A DNA stretch of 64,000 nt from Cytospora piceicola (taxonomy: Eukaryota > Ascomycota > Sordariomycetes > Diaporthales > Cytosporaceae). The position numbers were made by a program, and so were the translations under genes. The notes under the pieces were generated by a model. It was given only the letters and a program-made list of their open reading frames with translations, was not told the DNA's origin and searched no databases. Location of the stretch: NCBI GenBank assembly GCA_023375675.1, contig JALQBC010000021.1:558001-622000 (forward strand), read 5' to 3'. Below, in pieces: positions 35,690 to 47,049 of this stretch; position 1 is the stretch's first letter; each line of letters opens with the position of its first letter.

Positions 35690-37607
35690 ATGGCTGCTCT
35701 AACTGATTTCGTTAGCCGCTTGATCGGTGCTGCTATTGTTTTTGTGATACTGAAATTCATCTTCAACAAGAGTGCCATCAAAAGAGACGGACAGCCCCTG
35801 AGGTAAGTCAACAACATCTCCAATCTTCCTTCGCATGCGAGCACGCAAGCAAGTCTTCACCTCACTCACATACCGCAGGAAACCCCCAAACACGCTTCCA
35901 CTGGTTGGGAACGGCATACTTTTCCTCCAGGCCCGCCAGAAACTCTTTGCTTGGTTCGCCAAGTGCGAGCGCATCTTCGGCTATGAGACCTTCGAGCTGT
36001 ATGTCCCCAGCCTGCCCCCGGGCATAGTCATCAACGATCCGGCCAACTTGGACTTTGTTTTCAAGAATGAGGGCGCCTTCTCAAAGGGTGACTTCGTCAA
36101 GAAACCCTTGTGGGACCTTTTCGGTTAGTAGCTGCAAAACCTCGGCACTGGTCCGCAGGTGATGGTAGCCTGACATGGAGACATCTAGGGAAGGGCATTA
36201 TCAACTCAGACGGTGAAGTATGGAAGGTACAGCGCAAGGCCGGCCTGGCCTTTCTCAACACCAAGAATCTGCAAGTCCTCACCGACATTGCCCTACCGCA
36301 GTACTTGTCCCAAAGCGTCGAGTACCTCAAGACCACGGCTGAGGGATGCCGGGAGGTCGATCTGCAGGCCGTATTTCATGAGATCACCACCCAGCTGATG
36401 GGCAAAATGGCTTACAATGTATGTTTCCACTCATATCTTGTCTCATTTCCTCTCACCTCACAGACTGGCCTGTACCTTCTGACAAACCGAGCAGATGGAA
36501 ATGCATGGCGATGACGAGTTCACTCTTGCTTTCGATTATGCCTCAGGGGGAACGGCCGAGCGGGTCCAGAACCCCCTCTGGCGGATCACAGAGATATTCT
36601 TCGGCGCCGGGTTGCGCCGGTCGGTTGCAGTCGTGAAGGCATTTGGCAAACGCATTGTCGACAGCGCCGTTGAGGACCGTGAGAAGGGGCAATTCGCCGT
36701 TACAACGACCGACGGCGGTACCGGGAGCCATGAGAAGCTTGATCAGATATCTGGAAGCTTGATCCAGTCCCTGCTAGAGTCGTTAGGCGACCGTGAAATG
36801 GTTGCAGACGCAGCCCTGAACTACCTCTCCGCAGGTGTGTATCCTCCACCCCTTCATCCTCGAAACAGACTGAGCCACGACCACTCACACCATAGTCAAA
36901 ACACAGGCCGCGATACAACCGCCCAAGCTCTAACTTGGACCTTCCACCTTCTCATGCATCATCGCTATGCCGCCGCCAGAATCCGGAAAGAAGTCCAACA
37001 AGTCCAACAGCGTAACGAAGCCCAGAACGACCCAGCACAACCACCTCCCCCCAATTCCACCTCCCTACCATTCGACCCAGCCCTTCTCACACCGACCTCA
37101 ATGCCTTATACTCTAGCAGTCTTCAATGAGGCCCTGCGGCTCTTCCCTCCCATCCCCTTTGAGATGAGACAAGCCCAAACCCCCATAACCTTACCGGACG
37201 GTACCTTCCTCCCCAAGGACTCCGTCGTGGTATGGTGTCTATTCGCGACGAACCGGTCCAAGATCACATGGGGCGAGGACGCGGACGTGTTCAGGCCGGA
37301 CCGGTGGCTCACTTCCGAGACCGATGTGGACGGGGGCGGCGAGGAGAGGGTCAGGCTGGTCCAGAAGAGTGCGAGCGAATTCCCCGTCTTTAATGGCGGC
37401 CCGCGCATGTGCTTGGGGAAAAGGATGGCGGAGCTAATCGCCGTGCAGGTGATTGCCAGCGTGATCTGGACGTTTGACTTCGTACCGGCGTATGAGGGGC
37501 GGGAGAGGAGCAGTAAGAGCAGTTTGACGTTGCCTATGGAAGGGGGCTTGCCGGTGTTAGTGAAAGTCAGATCGCGTGTTGATGATGATGAAGATAACGT
37601 AGCATGA
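35690..37607 (+). CDS. Cytochrome P450 monooxygenase, CYP52/CYP4-clan-like
   Basis: This haem-thiolate monooxygenase is probably anchored in the ER by the N-terminal segment LIGAAIVFVILKFIF. Exons are 35690..35802, 35879..36123, 36189..36418, 36495..36834 and 36907..37607, giving 542 residues with all joins in frame. Motifs present are a Pro-rich hinge (KPPNTLPLVGNG), the helix-C WKVQRKA, the I-helix AGRDTTAQ (split by intron 4), the K-helix NEALRLFPP (ExxR) and the haem loop FNGGPRMCLGKRMA with Cys near residue 478. The sequence style resembles alkane or fatty-acid omega-hydroxylases of the CYP52 type and related fungal families. The substrate cannot be read from sequence. No biosynthetic neighbours are present. 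Confidence 0.93.
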
Positions 37608-38332
37608 GGGAATCCACCACAGCATCACCTTCTTCTTTGTAAGAATTATGTTGAGGAAGTATGTAGCTAAAATTCGCATAGTATAGCAGTGTTCAGGCTG
37701 TAGGGATATATCTAAGTTCGTAACGCCCCGCCGGCATACAGGTCCGGTACGGGTGAGACACGAAGATCCTGCTCATAGAAGGGCACAGTCCCTCGTGGGA
37801 AACCCGTTATACTTTTGATCTCTTCTAGTTTGCTCTTATTTCTCTATATAGGAGCACCTAGGATACCGTACTGCATGTGAGCACCCTCCGATGCCTACTT
37901 AAAAACTTATGATACTATGTTTCCTAATCAGTCTACATAGGCTGTTAAAACCATTAAATAGACCAGAAAGGATGTTTTGAATACGTCTTAAGAACGCTTC
38001 ATATAGATTATTAACTGTGAACAAACTCTCAAAAAATATTTTGATAGTTTTCCGTATTCAGTGCGGAGTAAGTTCACTGCATCCGATGATGTTGATACGG
38101 AGTACTTTGTAGAACCAAACTGCAACTTGAGGTGGCTTTGACAATAGTGCCTACCCCTAGACGTAATCTTTGATCTTGTCGTATTTCGAACCGACCGAGG
38201 GGGGCTTTGCCTACTACCGTCCTCTTGGACTAGGTCCTCCTCTTGGACTCCGTTGTCCTGGACATTATGATCGTGATTGCCGGCCACTTCGTCGTTATCA
38301 ACTGTATCGAGGATCTCTATTTGGTCATATCA
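37608..38332. other. Spacer, no gene seen
   Basis: AT-richer spacer downstream of the P450 gene. It includes a 99-codon minus frame (37988-38287) without protein-like features. Confidence 0.45.
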
Positions 38333-38701
38333 CTAAGCCTGAGGTCGGTCAGACGGAGAATTCTCATTGACTGTATGTAGTCCTTCAGATAACCGTGCGA
38401 ACAGGCTCGTGTATCTCGAGCGCAGCCTCTGAGCATTCTTGGTTTCCTCGAGCTCTTTCTCAAATGTCTCGAAGAGCCCTTCCCGTATTATATTGAGGTC
38501 AAGGTCGTAGAGTTCTGCTATTGCTGAGGACTGGAGGAATCGGAACCGTCGCTGTAGGGCTATTCGTAGCAATTGGGTCTTCTCAGTGCGAGAGAAGAAA
38601 CCCTGCCTAATGCCCGCCATGATGATATCCTTGTCTAGGTCCTCTAACTGTTCCGCCAAACTGGCGTCAGGCAAAGGTAGGGCATCTCGAGATCCAGACA
38701 T
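38333..38701 (-). CDS. Hypothetical helical protein with duplicated motif (122 aa)
   Basis: This single-exon frame starts MSGSRDALPLPDASLAEQLE. The protein is predicted helical and charged and contains an internal repeat: DLDKDIIMAG (about residues 21-30) and DLDLNIIREG (about 66-75), each followed by a phenylalanine-containing stretch and a basic/leucine helix (TQLLRIALQRRFRFL; AQRLRSRYTSLFARL). Such a repeat is unlikely in a chance frame. No family is recognised. The AT-rich surroundings and absence of conserved neighbours suggest a lineage-specific gene. Confidence 0.45.
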   Translation of the reverse strand: MSGSRDALPLPDASLAEQLEDLDKDIIMAGIRQGFFSRTEKTQLLRIALQRRFRFLQSSAIAELYDLDLNIIREGLFETFEKELEETKNAQRLRSRYTSLFARLSEGLHTVNENSPSDRPQA

Positions 38702-40042
38702 AGGAGAGGCTTCATGTTTTTATCTGATGGGAATTAAAATGTTAAATAGTGCACTGGGGCTGAAAGTTCAGAGTGGTTGTACGCACGCGCTGTGTTGTTT
38801 GTTTGTTGCTGAGTGAGGAAGGACACAATGCCCTGGAAGATGTATCTCGGTAGGCACTGCGAAATAGTGATGGATGAAATAGATAAGTGTTGCAGAGTCT
38901 TGAAGGTAAGTTGGGACAATACCGCTCGTAAGGAGGCTAGCATCAATGCCACTAACGCAAGGGGGTGGTAAGCCACGATCTGAAGTACCGTGGACAAGAG
39001 ACAGGAGTTCATGTACCCCAAAGTTCAACCGGGATAAGTAGTAAGCAGTGATTGATCAATAGAAGACCTATATACATAGGATGTTGGTAGCATGTTATGG
39101 CTGCGATAAAGCAGGGCTTCCCACTTCGACGAAGTACGGAAGGGTGCCTGAGCACGAAATCAGACCAAACCAGTTCAATACAAAACTTCTTTTGCTAGAA
39201 AGTAGCTAGCATATATAAATAGTCTTAGGTTACCTCTTCATACTAAGAGTACACGAGTCTCAGCACGCAGCTATAAGTAGAGCTCATAACGCCTAAGATA
39301 TAAATTCCGGATGTCCGGTGTCCGTCCGGTAGTAGCAGTAGTATATATTGTCAGGTATCAACACGAAGGCCACAAGGAATCAAACCGAGAAAGAGGCACG
39401 ATCTTATGAAGTTTACAGTCATTCGACTCCAAGGCTTGTGTGTGTTGTTGTTGTTGTTGTTGAGAGTAAACAAACAGACCTAAGGCCTAAGGGAAGGAAA
39501 GGAAATGGGTGTAAGTGAAGGAAGTAATGCTGTAGACCTGATTACATAACATGTATTATATGGTGTATATTGGGGTATGTCAACATGGTTGTACCAATCA
39601 GGTTCTGCAGTTATATAATAGCCATGGCCCAAAGCATTTGATCATGTGTATCTCGTTTCATAGGACCGTTCTTCGCTTTAAGCTTGTACTGAGACTCCGG
39701 TTCTGTTTTGGAGGTGTGGTGAATAGACGGGACGTTATAGCAGTTGTAAGACACTACCTAGGAAGAGACGTGCCGTTTATATTCATATAAGGCCTTTGCA
39801 CTCATTATCCCGCTCTGGTCTCGACCAAATGATCTCTCGCAAACCTAAGTTCTTACGTCTGCGTAAACGCCGAAACACCGGGCAAGTTAATACCATGATA
39901 CTCTGTGGAAGATGAGCGGCAAAGGACACAAGCAGGACCTCAAAACGGGGCCAAACAAAACTAAAATCAAACTTTCCTGCTAAAGACCCGGCTGTAGGAA
40001 AGCTGAGCGGCTCTAAAGGAGCGTCACATGCCGCCCTCATTT
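38702..40042. other. AT-rich spacer with a GTT microsatellite
   Basis: No supported gene. A short (GTT)n run lies near 39441-39462. Frames here are short and unremarkable. Confidence 0.45.
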
Positions 40043-41313
40043 TCACAACCCTTGACCACCTTGTGTCGCTGCCTGGCTACTCGTTCCCGCCCCAGCCACT
40101 CCCGCACTGGCAGCACTCTCGCCGACGCGCACTTCATCCTCGGGGACACCCACCCCAACGCTGCCAGCTGCACTCATCATGCTCGCCATCCGCTCACCCC
40201 TCGGGCGCGCGATGCCGGCACCGGGCCCCGATGTAGACACGTTCACGCTCGCCACGGTACTAACACTCTCGCTCCTCGGCCGCGTGCCAGCATCGCTCGC
40301 CCTCCTGTCCCTCACCAGGCGCTCCAGCTCCCTGATGCGTCGCTTGAGCGCGTCGTTCTCGCGCTTCACGGCGTCGAGCTCCTGCCGGTGGAAAGCCGTC
40401 TCTTCGTAGCGCGACGTCGCGGGCATGATCGAGGGCGACATGACCTCGGTGCTGCCACTGCCGGGTGTGGCCTGCGAGGACCGCAGATGGAAGTAGCCAG
40501 CATGAGCGGCATCGGCCGTGTGTGAGCCCGCATGCGCAGGCGAGCTGCTCAGGCTCTGTCGGGAGTGGCTCTGGGTGCTGTTCTGGCGGCTAAGAGACGT
40601 GGCGCCGCTTGGTCGGATAGGAGCTGGAGCTGTGATGTTCACAACCGAGGTGGACCCCGTGGTAGCTGCTATACTCCGCGCGCTGGCGCTTGAACCGCTT
40701 CTAGTGTGTCGGCGCTCGCGGCCGCTGGTCTGGTAAGGGATCGAGAAGCCGGAACCAGAGAGCAGGTGTTGTCGACCATCTGGGATCATGGGAATCGTGG
40801 ACGAGGACTCAGCGCCAGTGGTAGAGGCGCTCGCTGATGTGGAGGAGGTGTTGGATACGACGGAGGCATTCTGCGCTTGGCGAAGGAGGTCCAGCTCGCG
40901 GGTGAGGCGATTCACCTGTAGATAATACATTGTTAGCTGCGTGTGACATAACCTCAGGGCGTCTCTGGTGCACGTACCACTGCCTCCTGCTCCTTCTCGA
41001 GCTGTTGATGAAGCTCTGCAGCTGTCAACGGTCGGGGATGCCTTATGGGCCCGGGACCAGAAGCTGTAGGCGCGGGCTCTGTAGCTGGTGGTACTACGCT
41101 GGTAGCCACTGGTAGGCGAGGTGAAGGCAGGGACGCGGCCGAAGGAGCACCGGTGTTCACGGCAGTCTGGTTGGACGGCAAAATGTTGATGGACGCATCA
41201 GAAGTGGACGGCACATGGCCGGGGGCTGGTGGGGGAGGCATTTGCTGGCTTGAGGTTCGTCGCGACAGGGCTAGAACATGAGGAGATGCAGGAACTGAGT
41301 TAAGATCCGGCAT
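40043..41313 (-). CDS. Ser-rich protein with short coiled coil (402 aa)
   Basis: Two exons, 40978..41313 and 40043..40915, join in phase 0 (GTG|GTG) across a 62-bp intron (GTACGT..TCTACAG). The start MPDLNSVPASPHVLALSRR and the block HPRPLTAAELHQQLEKEQEA, continuing VVNRLTRELDLLRQAQNA, look like a conserved fungal region with a heptad-like coiled coil. A second coiled-coil segment (RQELDAVKRENDALKRRIRE, then LERLVRD) lies near residue 300. The rest is Ser/Thr/Ala-rich and disordered, with many potential phosphorylation sites. No enzyme domain is visible and the function is unknown. A structural or signalling adaptor would fit the architecture. Confidence 0.85.
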
Positions 41314-42618
41314 TTCTGACGTTGGTTAGATGGGGCTCTTGACGATGATGTGGACCCGTGGATGGAGGCTGCGCCTGTGTTCGTGGTTGGTCGCGTCTCG
41401 CTACTGTACCTACGTAGCTTGGACTGTGTACAACTATGTAGATACTGTGTAGTCTGTGCGAATGTGAAGTGGTGTATACTGGAGCAACAGTTGGCCTCGC
41501 CCATCCAGTCGAAGAAGAGAGTGAACAGTTTGCTGTCAGGACATGTCATGGATGCAAGGGAGGATATTTACATTGAGAAAAGATGCACACCATTCGACGG
41601 ACCGACACAAACAGACAGATGTAATATACCTTAGTTAAAGCGTCTGATGAGACAGAGGTGATTATGGTACCTTCTGTCAGTGATTGCAGCGGCAGGGGTT
41701 TTAATTGAGCTTCATGCAGTCCGGCGCGCGGCTGTTCAAGCAGAAGTTGGCCGTGGGAAGCTCGACACGGCTTGCTGCTATTACCTACCTAGGTCCTAGG
41801 TACTGTTATTACGTACATGCAGCTATCCATACCGTACGTGCTATGGTAGGCAACGGCAGACTACCTACCTACCTAGGTAGGTTGGCTGGTAGGTCATCAT
41901 CAGGCACGGAAACAATGGACAGCCTCAAGCCTTGAGTACTGAAGTCGACAGGCTACCAAGTACCTACTTACCTAGGTAGATACCGGTACCGATAGACAGC
42001 AGCAGCCTGAGCAAGAGATGCTCCCCAGTCTACATGGTAGATAGATACTGTGCGTTCTTGGGGCTTCAGACGGACATGGAGCCGATCGGTCTTCTTCATG
42101 TCTTGCGAGGTTAAATTACTGAGGCATATATGATTGATGAACAAATGGCCTTTTGATCTCTAGGATGACAAACTAGTCCCGTCCATAGTGTACTGGCAGA
42201 CTGGGTAGTAAACCGTGGATAGTTGGAGGGGCCAGCAATGAAGTCATTGTGACAAGCGGGATGACGAAATGGCAGTGGAAACGACCGATGAGCTCACTGC
42301 GGACCATGACATAGTTCTAGTATGAAAAGCACCACAGTAAAGGCGAGCTTGCAGAGAATGACCTCTAGATAAGAATTGGCTTGTGTCTCCTAAACTCTGA
42401 AGTTAATTTCCTCATCTTCTCAACGACATAACAACAATACACCAAACAACTCATACTACCCCGCGACGTTCCACCCAACGCCCATCGTGTAAGTTGAAAC
42501 CTACCAACACAGTTCTGTCCTCGGTATCAAAACCTGCAAAGACCGGAAAACTGACTTGGGGTCTGTCCAGACATTTCAAAACAAATTCACTCCCAAACCC
42601 CACCACCTCATTTCAAAA
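41314..42618. other. Divergent intergenic region with palindromic CCTAGG clusters
   Basis: This holds the promoters of the Ser-rich gene (-) and the 68-residue gene (+). CCTACCTAGGTCCTAGGTAC-type clusters lie around 41785-41985. No gene was found. Confidence 0.5.
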
Positions 42619-42890
42619 ATGTCTTCCGGAGAGGGTCGTCAATCTCCCCCCCCTGAGAGCCAGAGCGGCGCCCAGATCCATGATGCGCCTGGCGATGGTC
42701 AGGGCACCGACACCATGAAGAACAAGGACCAAACCAACCAGTCTGGCCTCGATGTACGTCTTGCACAATTGTTGCTTGTTTGAAGTAATTCGAGGTTCAA
42801 ATCACTAACCTGTTCCAGAACTTGAAATCAAACCCCAAGGGTCCTCTCGAGGATGCTGTCAAGGACAAGTTCACGAAAACACAGAAATAG
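42619..42890 (+). CDS. Small hydrophilic conserved protein (68 aa)
   Basis: Exons 42619..42753 and 42819..42890 flank a 65-bp intron (GTACGT..CACTAACCTGTTCCAG, a textbook branch and acceptor) in phase 0. The protein begins MSSGEGRQSPPPESQSGAQI and ends NLKSNPKGPLEDAVKDKFTK TQK. It is wholly hydrophilic, Gln/Ser/Asp-rich and probably disordered, resembling small stress-related ascomycete proteins. I know no function. It is easily missed because exon 2 has only 24 codons. Confidence 0.75.
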
Positions 42891-43736
42891 AGCGGGTTGA
42901 TTGCGGAAGGAAGGGCATTGTTCATTGTTTGCATGACACAATGCTCATGGGACAATAGAGCGTACGGTATAGCAGCTCTTGATGGACTCAACGAGTAATG
43001 AAATGATATTTTGAACAACAATTACTGTGCCATGATATACGAGTATCATGATCGATGCTGGCAATTTTTGATCAAGTGACCTAGTACTTAGTAGCTTCAG
43101 ATGGACGACTAGAACTTTTGAAACTATACCTCCTTTGAGGCTGAGTCGTTTTCACATGCCTGTCGTTTCTCTGACATGAGGCACATTGAAGCGCCGGAGG
43201 CTCTACCTACCAGTCTAGGTAGGTACGCGGAACGCGCAGACGCGGTATTGACTGTGGCGCATGCGAAGCTTGTAAAGCCCGAGTAGTTAAGCGAGACTGC
43301 ATCTGACCTGCTGATCGATCTCTGAGGCTTTTCACACCACCCAAGGAACGGCCTGGAACCTTGAAAGGAACAAGGTCCCTGCTCAGCCACAATTCCACCT
43401 TCCCTTTCCCCACTATAGCTTTTGGCGTTAGCGAGTACGATGACGTTGCTCCATTGCCCCTCGCCATCGCCAGTTGGCCCAAGCTCGCGTCTCGTCGCTC
43501 CCTCCCTTTCCTTGGTAACGACGAGTTACGCATCACCGCATCACAGGCACAACTTGATTTCCCTTTAAAAGCACCACTGCTTGCATCGTTTCTTTTACCC
43601 TGCGACTTCTTACAGCCAAATCCCAAAATAAAACTTCCTCACACAATCTCGACCTTTACAAGCTTTACAATCCTAGTCAAGCACCCCACCATACTCCTCT
43701 TTGATACCCCATTACCTCAGAACGCAACCAAACACC
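42891..43736. other. Upstream region of the Vip1-like gene
   Basis: Spacer with a CTACCTACCAGTCTAGGTAG motif at about 43204-43223. The 150 bp before the next gene are pyrimidine/AC-rich, as in strong fungal promoters. No gene was found. Confidence 0.5.
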
Positions 43737-44679
43737 ATGTCTGCCACTACTGTCTACGTCAGGAACATCTCGGCTCAGACCGATGACAAGGAGGTCCGTG
43801 ACTTCTTCAGCTTCTGCGGAAAGATCACCAGCCTCGATGTCCAGACTGAGGGTCAGACCAAGTCTGCAACCGTCAACTTCGAGAAGGAGACTGCTTCCAA
43901 GACCGCCCTGCTCCTAAACAACACACAGCTCGGAACCTCCCACATCACCGTGACGTCCGCGACTGGTGCTTCTGATGACTCTAGCCCTGATAACACCACC
44001 AATGCCGACCGTGACTCCGACGAGATCACGCAGGAGGAGAAGCCCCGGACGAGAATCGTCGCCGAGTACCTTGCTCACGGATACGTCGTTGGCGATGCCG
44101 CCATTCAGCGTGCCATCGAGCTCGACCACCAGCACGGTGTTTCCACCCGCTTCTTCAACACTCTGACCAGCCTCGACCAAAAGTACCACGCCACAGACCG
44201 GGCGAAGACCGCCGATCAGTCTTATGGTATCTCTCAGCGCGCAAGCAGCCTCTTCTCTGGCCTCAACTCGTACTTCGAGAAGGCCACCAACACCCCTACC
44301 GGCCAGAAGCTGGTCAACTTCTGTAAGTAACACAGCCACAAGCGAGAGCTTGATATGCCCATCAAGAACATTTTGCTGACTATCTGCCCACCTTGTAGAC
44401 TCCCAAGGTCAAAAGCAGGTCACCGACATTCACAGCGAGGCTCGTCGTCTGGCTGAGCTTAAGAAGCAGGAGCATGATGGATCTGCATACAAGGCTTCGG
44501 GTCTGGAGAAGGTGTTCGGTGCTGAGAAGCCCAAGACGGAGACCCCAACATCTGGCCCTGGAGCTCCAACTCCCGGTGCTACCACCACGACCGAGACGAC
44601 CCAGCCCATAAAGCCTGCCGATGGCGGTATTGGCACTCAGGAGTCCTCTGCGATTCCCCTGCCCGAGAAGTCTGGTTAA
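43737..44679 (+). CDS. Vip1-like RRM protein
   Basis: Exons 43737..44322 and 44399..44679 join in phase 1 (T|AC, Tyr) across a 76-bp intron to give 288 residues. An N-terminal RRM is visible: TTVYVRNISAQTDDKEVRDF, then CGKITSLDV and SATVNFEKETASKTALLL (RNP2- and RNP1-like positions). The middle part (ARVAEY-type: RIVAEYLAHGYVVGDAAIQR, SYGISQRASSLFSGLNSYFE) and the Ala/Pro/Thr-rich tail match fungal Vip1-type proteins, often annotated as actin-cytoskeleton protein Vip1. The molecular role of the family is poorly defined; RNA binding is likely from the RRM. Confidence 0.88.
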
Positions 44680-45221
44680 ATCGGATGCGGCTGCTTAGAG
44701 TATATCGCCCAGTTGGAGCAGTGAGGTTTCCATCGCGAGTAACAAAAGATTTTTTGCCAGGTTTGAGCGACGGAGGTTCAGGAACGGCGGGGATGGAAAA
44801 TTGGCATGCGCCATTATGACCCTTATGACATGATAGTTGAGAGTTTGGAGGTTTTGAAGCCCGGAAACATGTTTACCTTCGCTTTTTTTCGTGTTTCGCA
44901 AGCAGGTACTGTTTACACCGGTAGTTAGTTCCTCAAATCAACTCGAGAAGTATTACCCTGTGTGCAAAATTTGACCCAAAAAATATGCGAAGCAGTCTGT
45001 AAATCCACAAATTATCGTCATGTATACACATCACGCTGATCTTGCGGAGGGAGTTGCTGTCTAAGTTTCTCGGCTTTGCCGTACCAGCCGAGATAATGGA
45101 AACGACCTGTTTCCCCAATGCACCACGGAAATGTGGCATACCAAGTGGGTGTCTTTCCGTTCCAGTTCTCCATTATCATAAGGCAGGTGAAGCGCGATAG
45201 GGCTCACGGATATCGCACACT
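44680..45221. other. Convergent 3' spacer
   Basis: The spacer lies between the Vip1-like gene (+) and the cupin gene (-). No coding sequence was supported. Confidence 0.5.
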
Positions 45222-46343
45222 TCACCGAAACCACCAGTTCACAGACCCATTAAGTCGCCCACCGTCAAGCTCGCTCTTGACACTATGCCACCAGCCTTTT
45301 GGGATGAACAGCGCATCTCCAGGCCTCAAACCTGCCTCGTGTATGGTGATCCCTCCACCCTCGCTGTCGGGCTCTCCCCAGACAGCCTCGGTCAATAGCT
45401 TCCTCTCTGGCCCTTCCATCATCTCAGCCCCCCTGATCCTGGAGTTACCACCATGTCGGCCCAGCCTTACCTGCACCTGGCGGAAAACGGAGTCGCCCTG
45501 TGAGGGCGAGAGTAACCGGACGACCTTGGAGCTGCAAAGCTGGATGAAGAGGTTCGGGTTGGGGTCACGATGCAGAGGTGTGTACGTAGGCTCTAGGCCG
45601 AGCCAGATGGACGAGGCGTAAATATCACCCTTGCCAGCATTCCTCACGATGCCTGGGGTGCCAATATCCGTCACGAGCTCCCCTGGGAGGTCGTTCAAGG
45701 ATGCCTGAGCTATGTAAAGCTGACAGAGGCGGGCCACTTGCTTCGCTGCCGAGTTGTATTTCAGAGCAGCGACAAGTAAGGCCAGGGGCGCCTCAAAGCG
45801 GAGCAATTGCTGTTCTGACTGTTCAGCGTGCTTGATGCTTCCACTCTCAGGCCGAAGTTGCTGGCGCAAGAGGCTTGGTAGAATTGCTTCCACTGGTGAC
45901 CTGGTAGTACTGTTACCAGACTCGAGACTTTTGATGAACTGGTCGACCGCTTCATTACCGATACCCCCCTCATAAAAAGTCTGCGGGTACATGAGCTCGT
46001 AGGGTACACGGACTAGGGAGAAAGCCCCCAGGTAATCTGTCGCTGTCATTTCTGTGAGATGACCGGTCGAGGCCATCGGCCTATTATGGCCACTGACTTC
46101 GTGTACAGGTGTGAACCACTTGTCCATGGCTGGTATTCGCGAGGCTGAGTCACGTTGCCGTCTCATCAATAACGGCTTGCCCGCATTGAAGGCTTGGTCT
46201 TTGAAATACTGGATATCGATCATGTCATAGGCTTTGTCTACAGCAGCAACCCGTCGAACTGACGAGTCACTGCTGTAGCCTCGATATCGTATGCCCTTCC
46301 ATGGCCGTGACTGGGCCAGTTGCGACGCGATCCGGGATACCAT
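45222..46343 (-). CDS. JmjC/cupin-8 domain protein (373 aa), probable Fe(II)/2-oxoglutarate hydroxylase
   Basis: A single exon encodes a cupin-8/JmjC-type protein, a family of Fe(II)/2-oxoglutarate-dependent oxygenases that hydroxylate proteins or tRNA (JMJD5, FIH, TYW5 relatives). The metal triad is visible: H258 and D260 in TPLHRDPNPN, and H353 in GDALFIPKGWWHSV. KVVRLLSP supplies the strand after the first pair. The N-terminus (MVSRIASQLAQSRPWKGIRY) is basic, lacks acidic residues and could be a mitochondrial presequence. The closest subfamily and substrate cannot be decided here. The CK2-beta gene is divergent, 706 bp away. Confidence 0.88.
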   Translation of the reverse strand: MVSRIASQLAQSRPWKGIRYRGYSSDSSVRRVAAVDKAYDMIDIQYFKDQAFNAGKPLLMRRQRDSASRIPAMDKWFTPVHEVSGHNRPMASTGHLTEMTATDYLGAFSLVRVPYELMYPQTFYEGGIGNEAVDQFIKSLESGNSTTRSPVEAILPSLLRQQLRPESGSIKHAEQSEQQLLRFEAPLALLVAALKYNSAAKQVARLCQLYIAQASLNDLPGELVTDIGTPGIVRNAGKGDIYASSIWLGLEPTYTPLHRDPNPNLFIQLCSSKVVRLLSPSQGDSVFRQVQVRLGRHGGNSRIRGAEMMEGPERKLLTEAVWGEPDSEGGGITIHEAGLRPGDALFIPKGWWHSVKSELDGGRLNGSVNWWFR

Positions 46344-47049
46344 CGTTCAGTCGCAAGCCGCCTTCGCCACCACTGCTTCCGGAGTTCATGCAGTCAGAGT
46401 TAGAATGTTCACAAGAATACGTGCGAATCACCCGCAGCTGTTCGTGATGCACCAACGTGTTTTCGGGCAGTGACCACCTCTCCTCACCCCTGTTATCTAC
46501 CTAGGTATGTACTCGGTACCTACGTCTACACACGGCTGAAGGTAATTGCGCTGCCGGACGCTCTAGAACGGGACGCCTAGACGCGCTGGATAACAGCCTG
46601 CAGGGGTGGCACGGACCATATTGGCTCATCCCACCAGGCCTCAATTCCAGCAGCCGATCTACATCTTTGACAACTGCAGCTGGATAGCGCACGGTAGAAC
46701 GACCGCAGGCAACATCAGGAAACAGCATTACATCTACCCAACTACCCCCTCACACCGCCCCGGACTGTCGCCCCTGGACAGCCACAAGGTTTTCAGTGCG
46801 ACAGCGACCATGCCAGTGGACTCTTAGGCTTCACTTTGGAACTAAACCTTGGCGCCCTCAACTTTATTCCACTTCATACGAACTTCAACCCAAAACCACT
46901 TGGGCACCCGCTTCGCAAACATCCCTCGGACTCAAGATTCTGCCAGTCACATCGCCGCCGACCTTGCGATACCAGCAGGAGTCGCATTTCGAGGATTATC
47001 TGCTGTCGTTATAGCAGGCTTTGCTTTAGACCTGCTTAATTGACCCAAA
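46344..47049. other. Divergent intergenic region
   Basis: Promoters of the cupin gene (-) and CK2-beta gene (+) lie here. A TACCTAGGTATGTACTCGGT-type motif lies at about 46499-46518. No gene was found. Confidence 0.5.
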
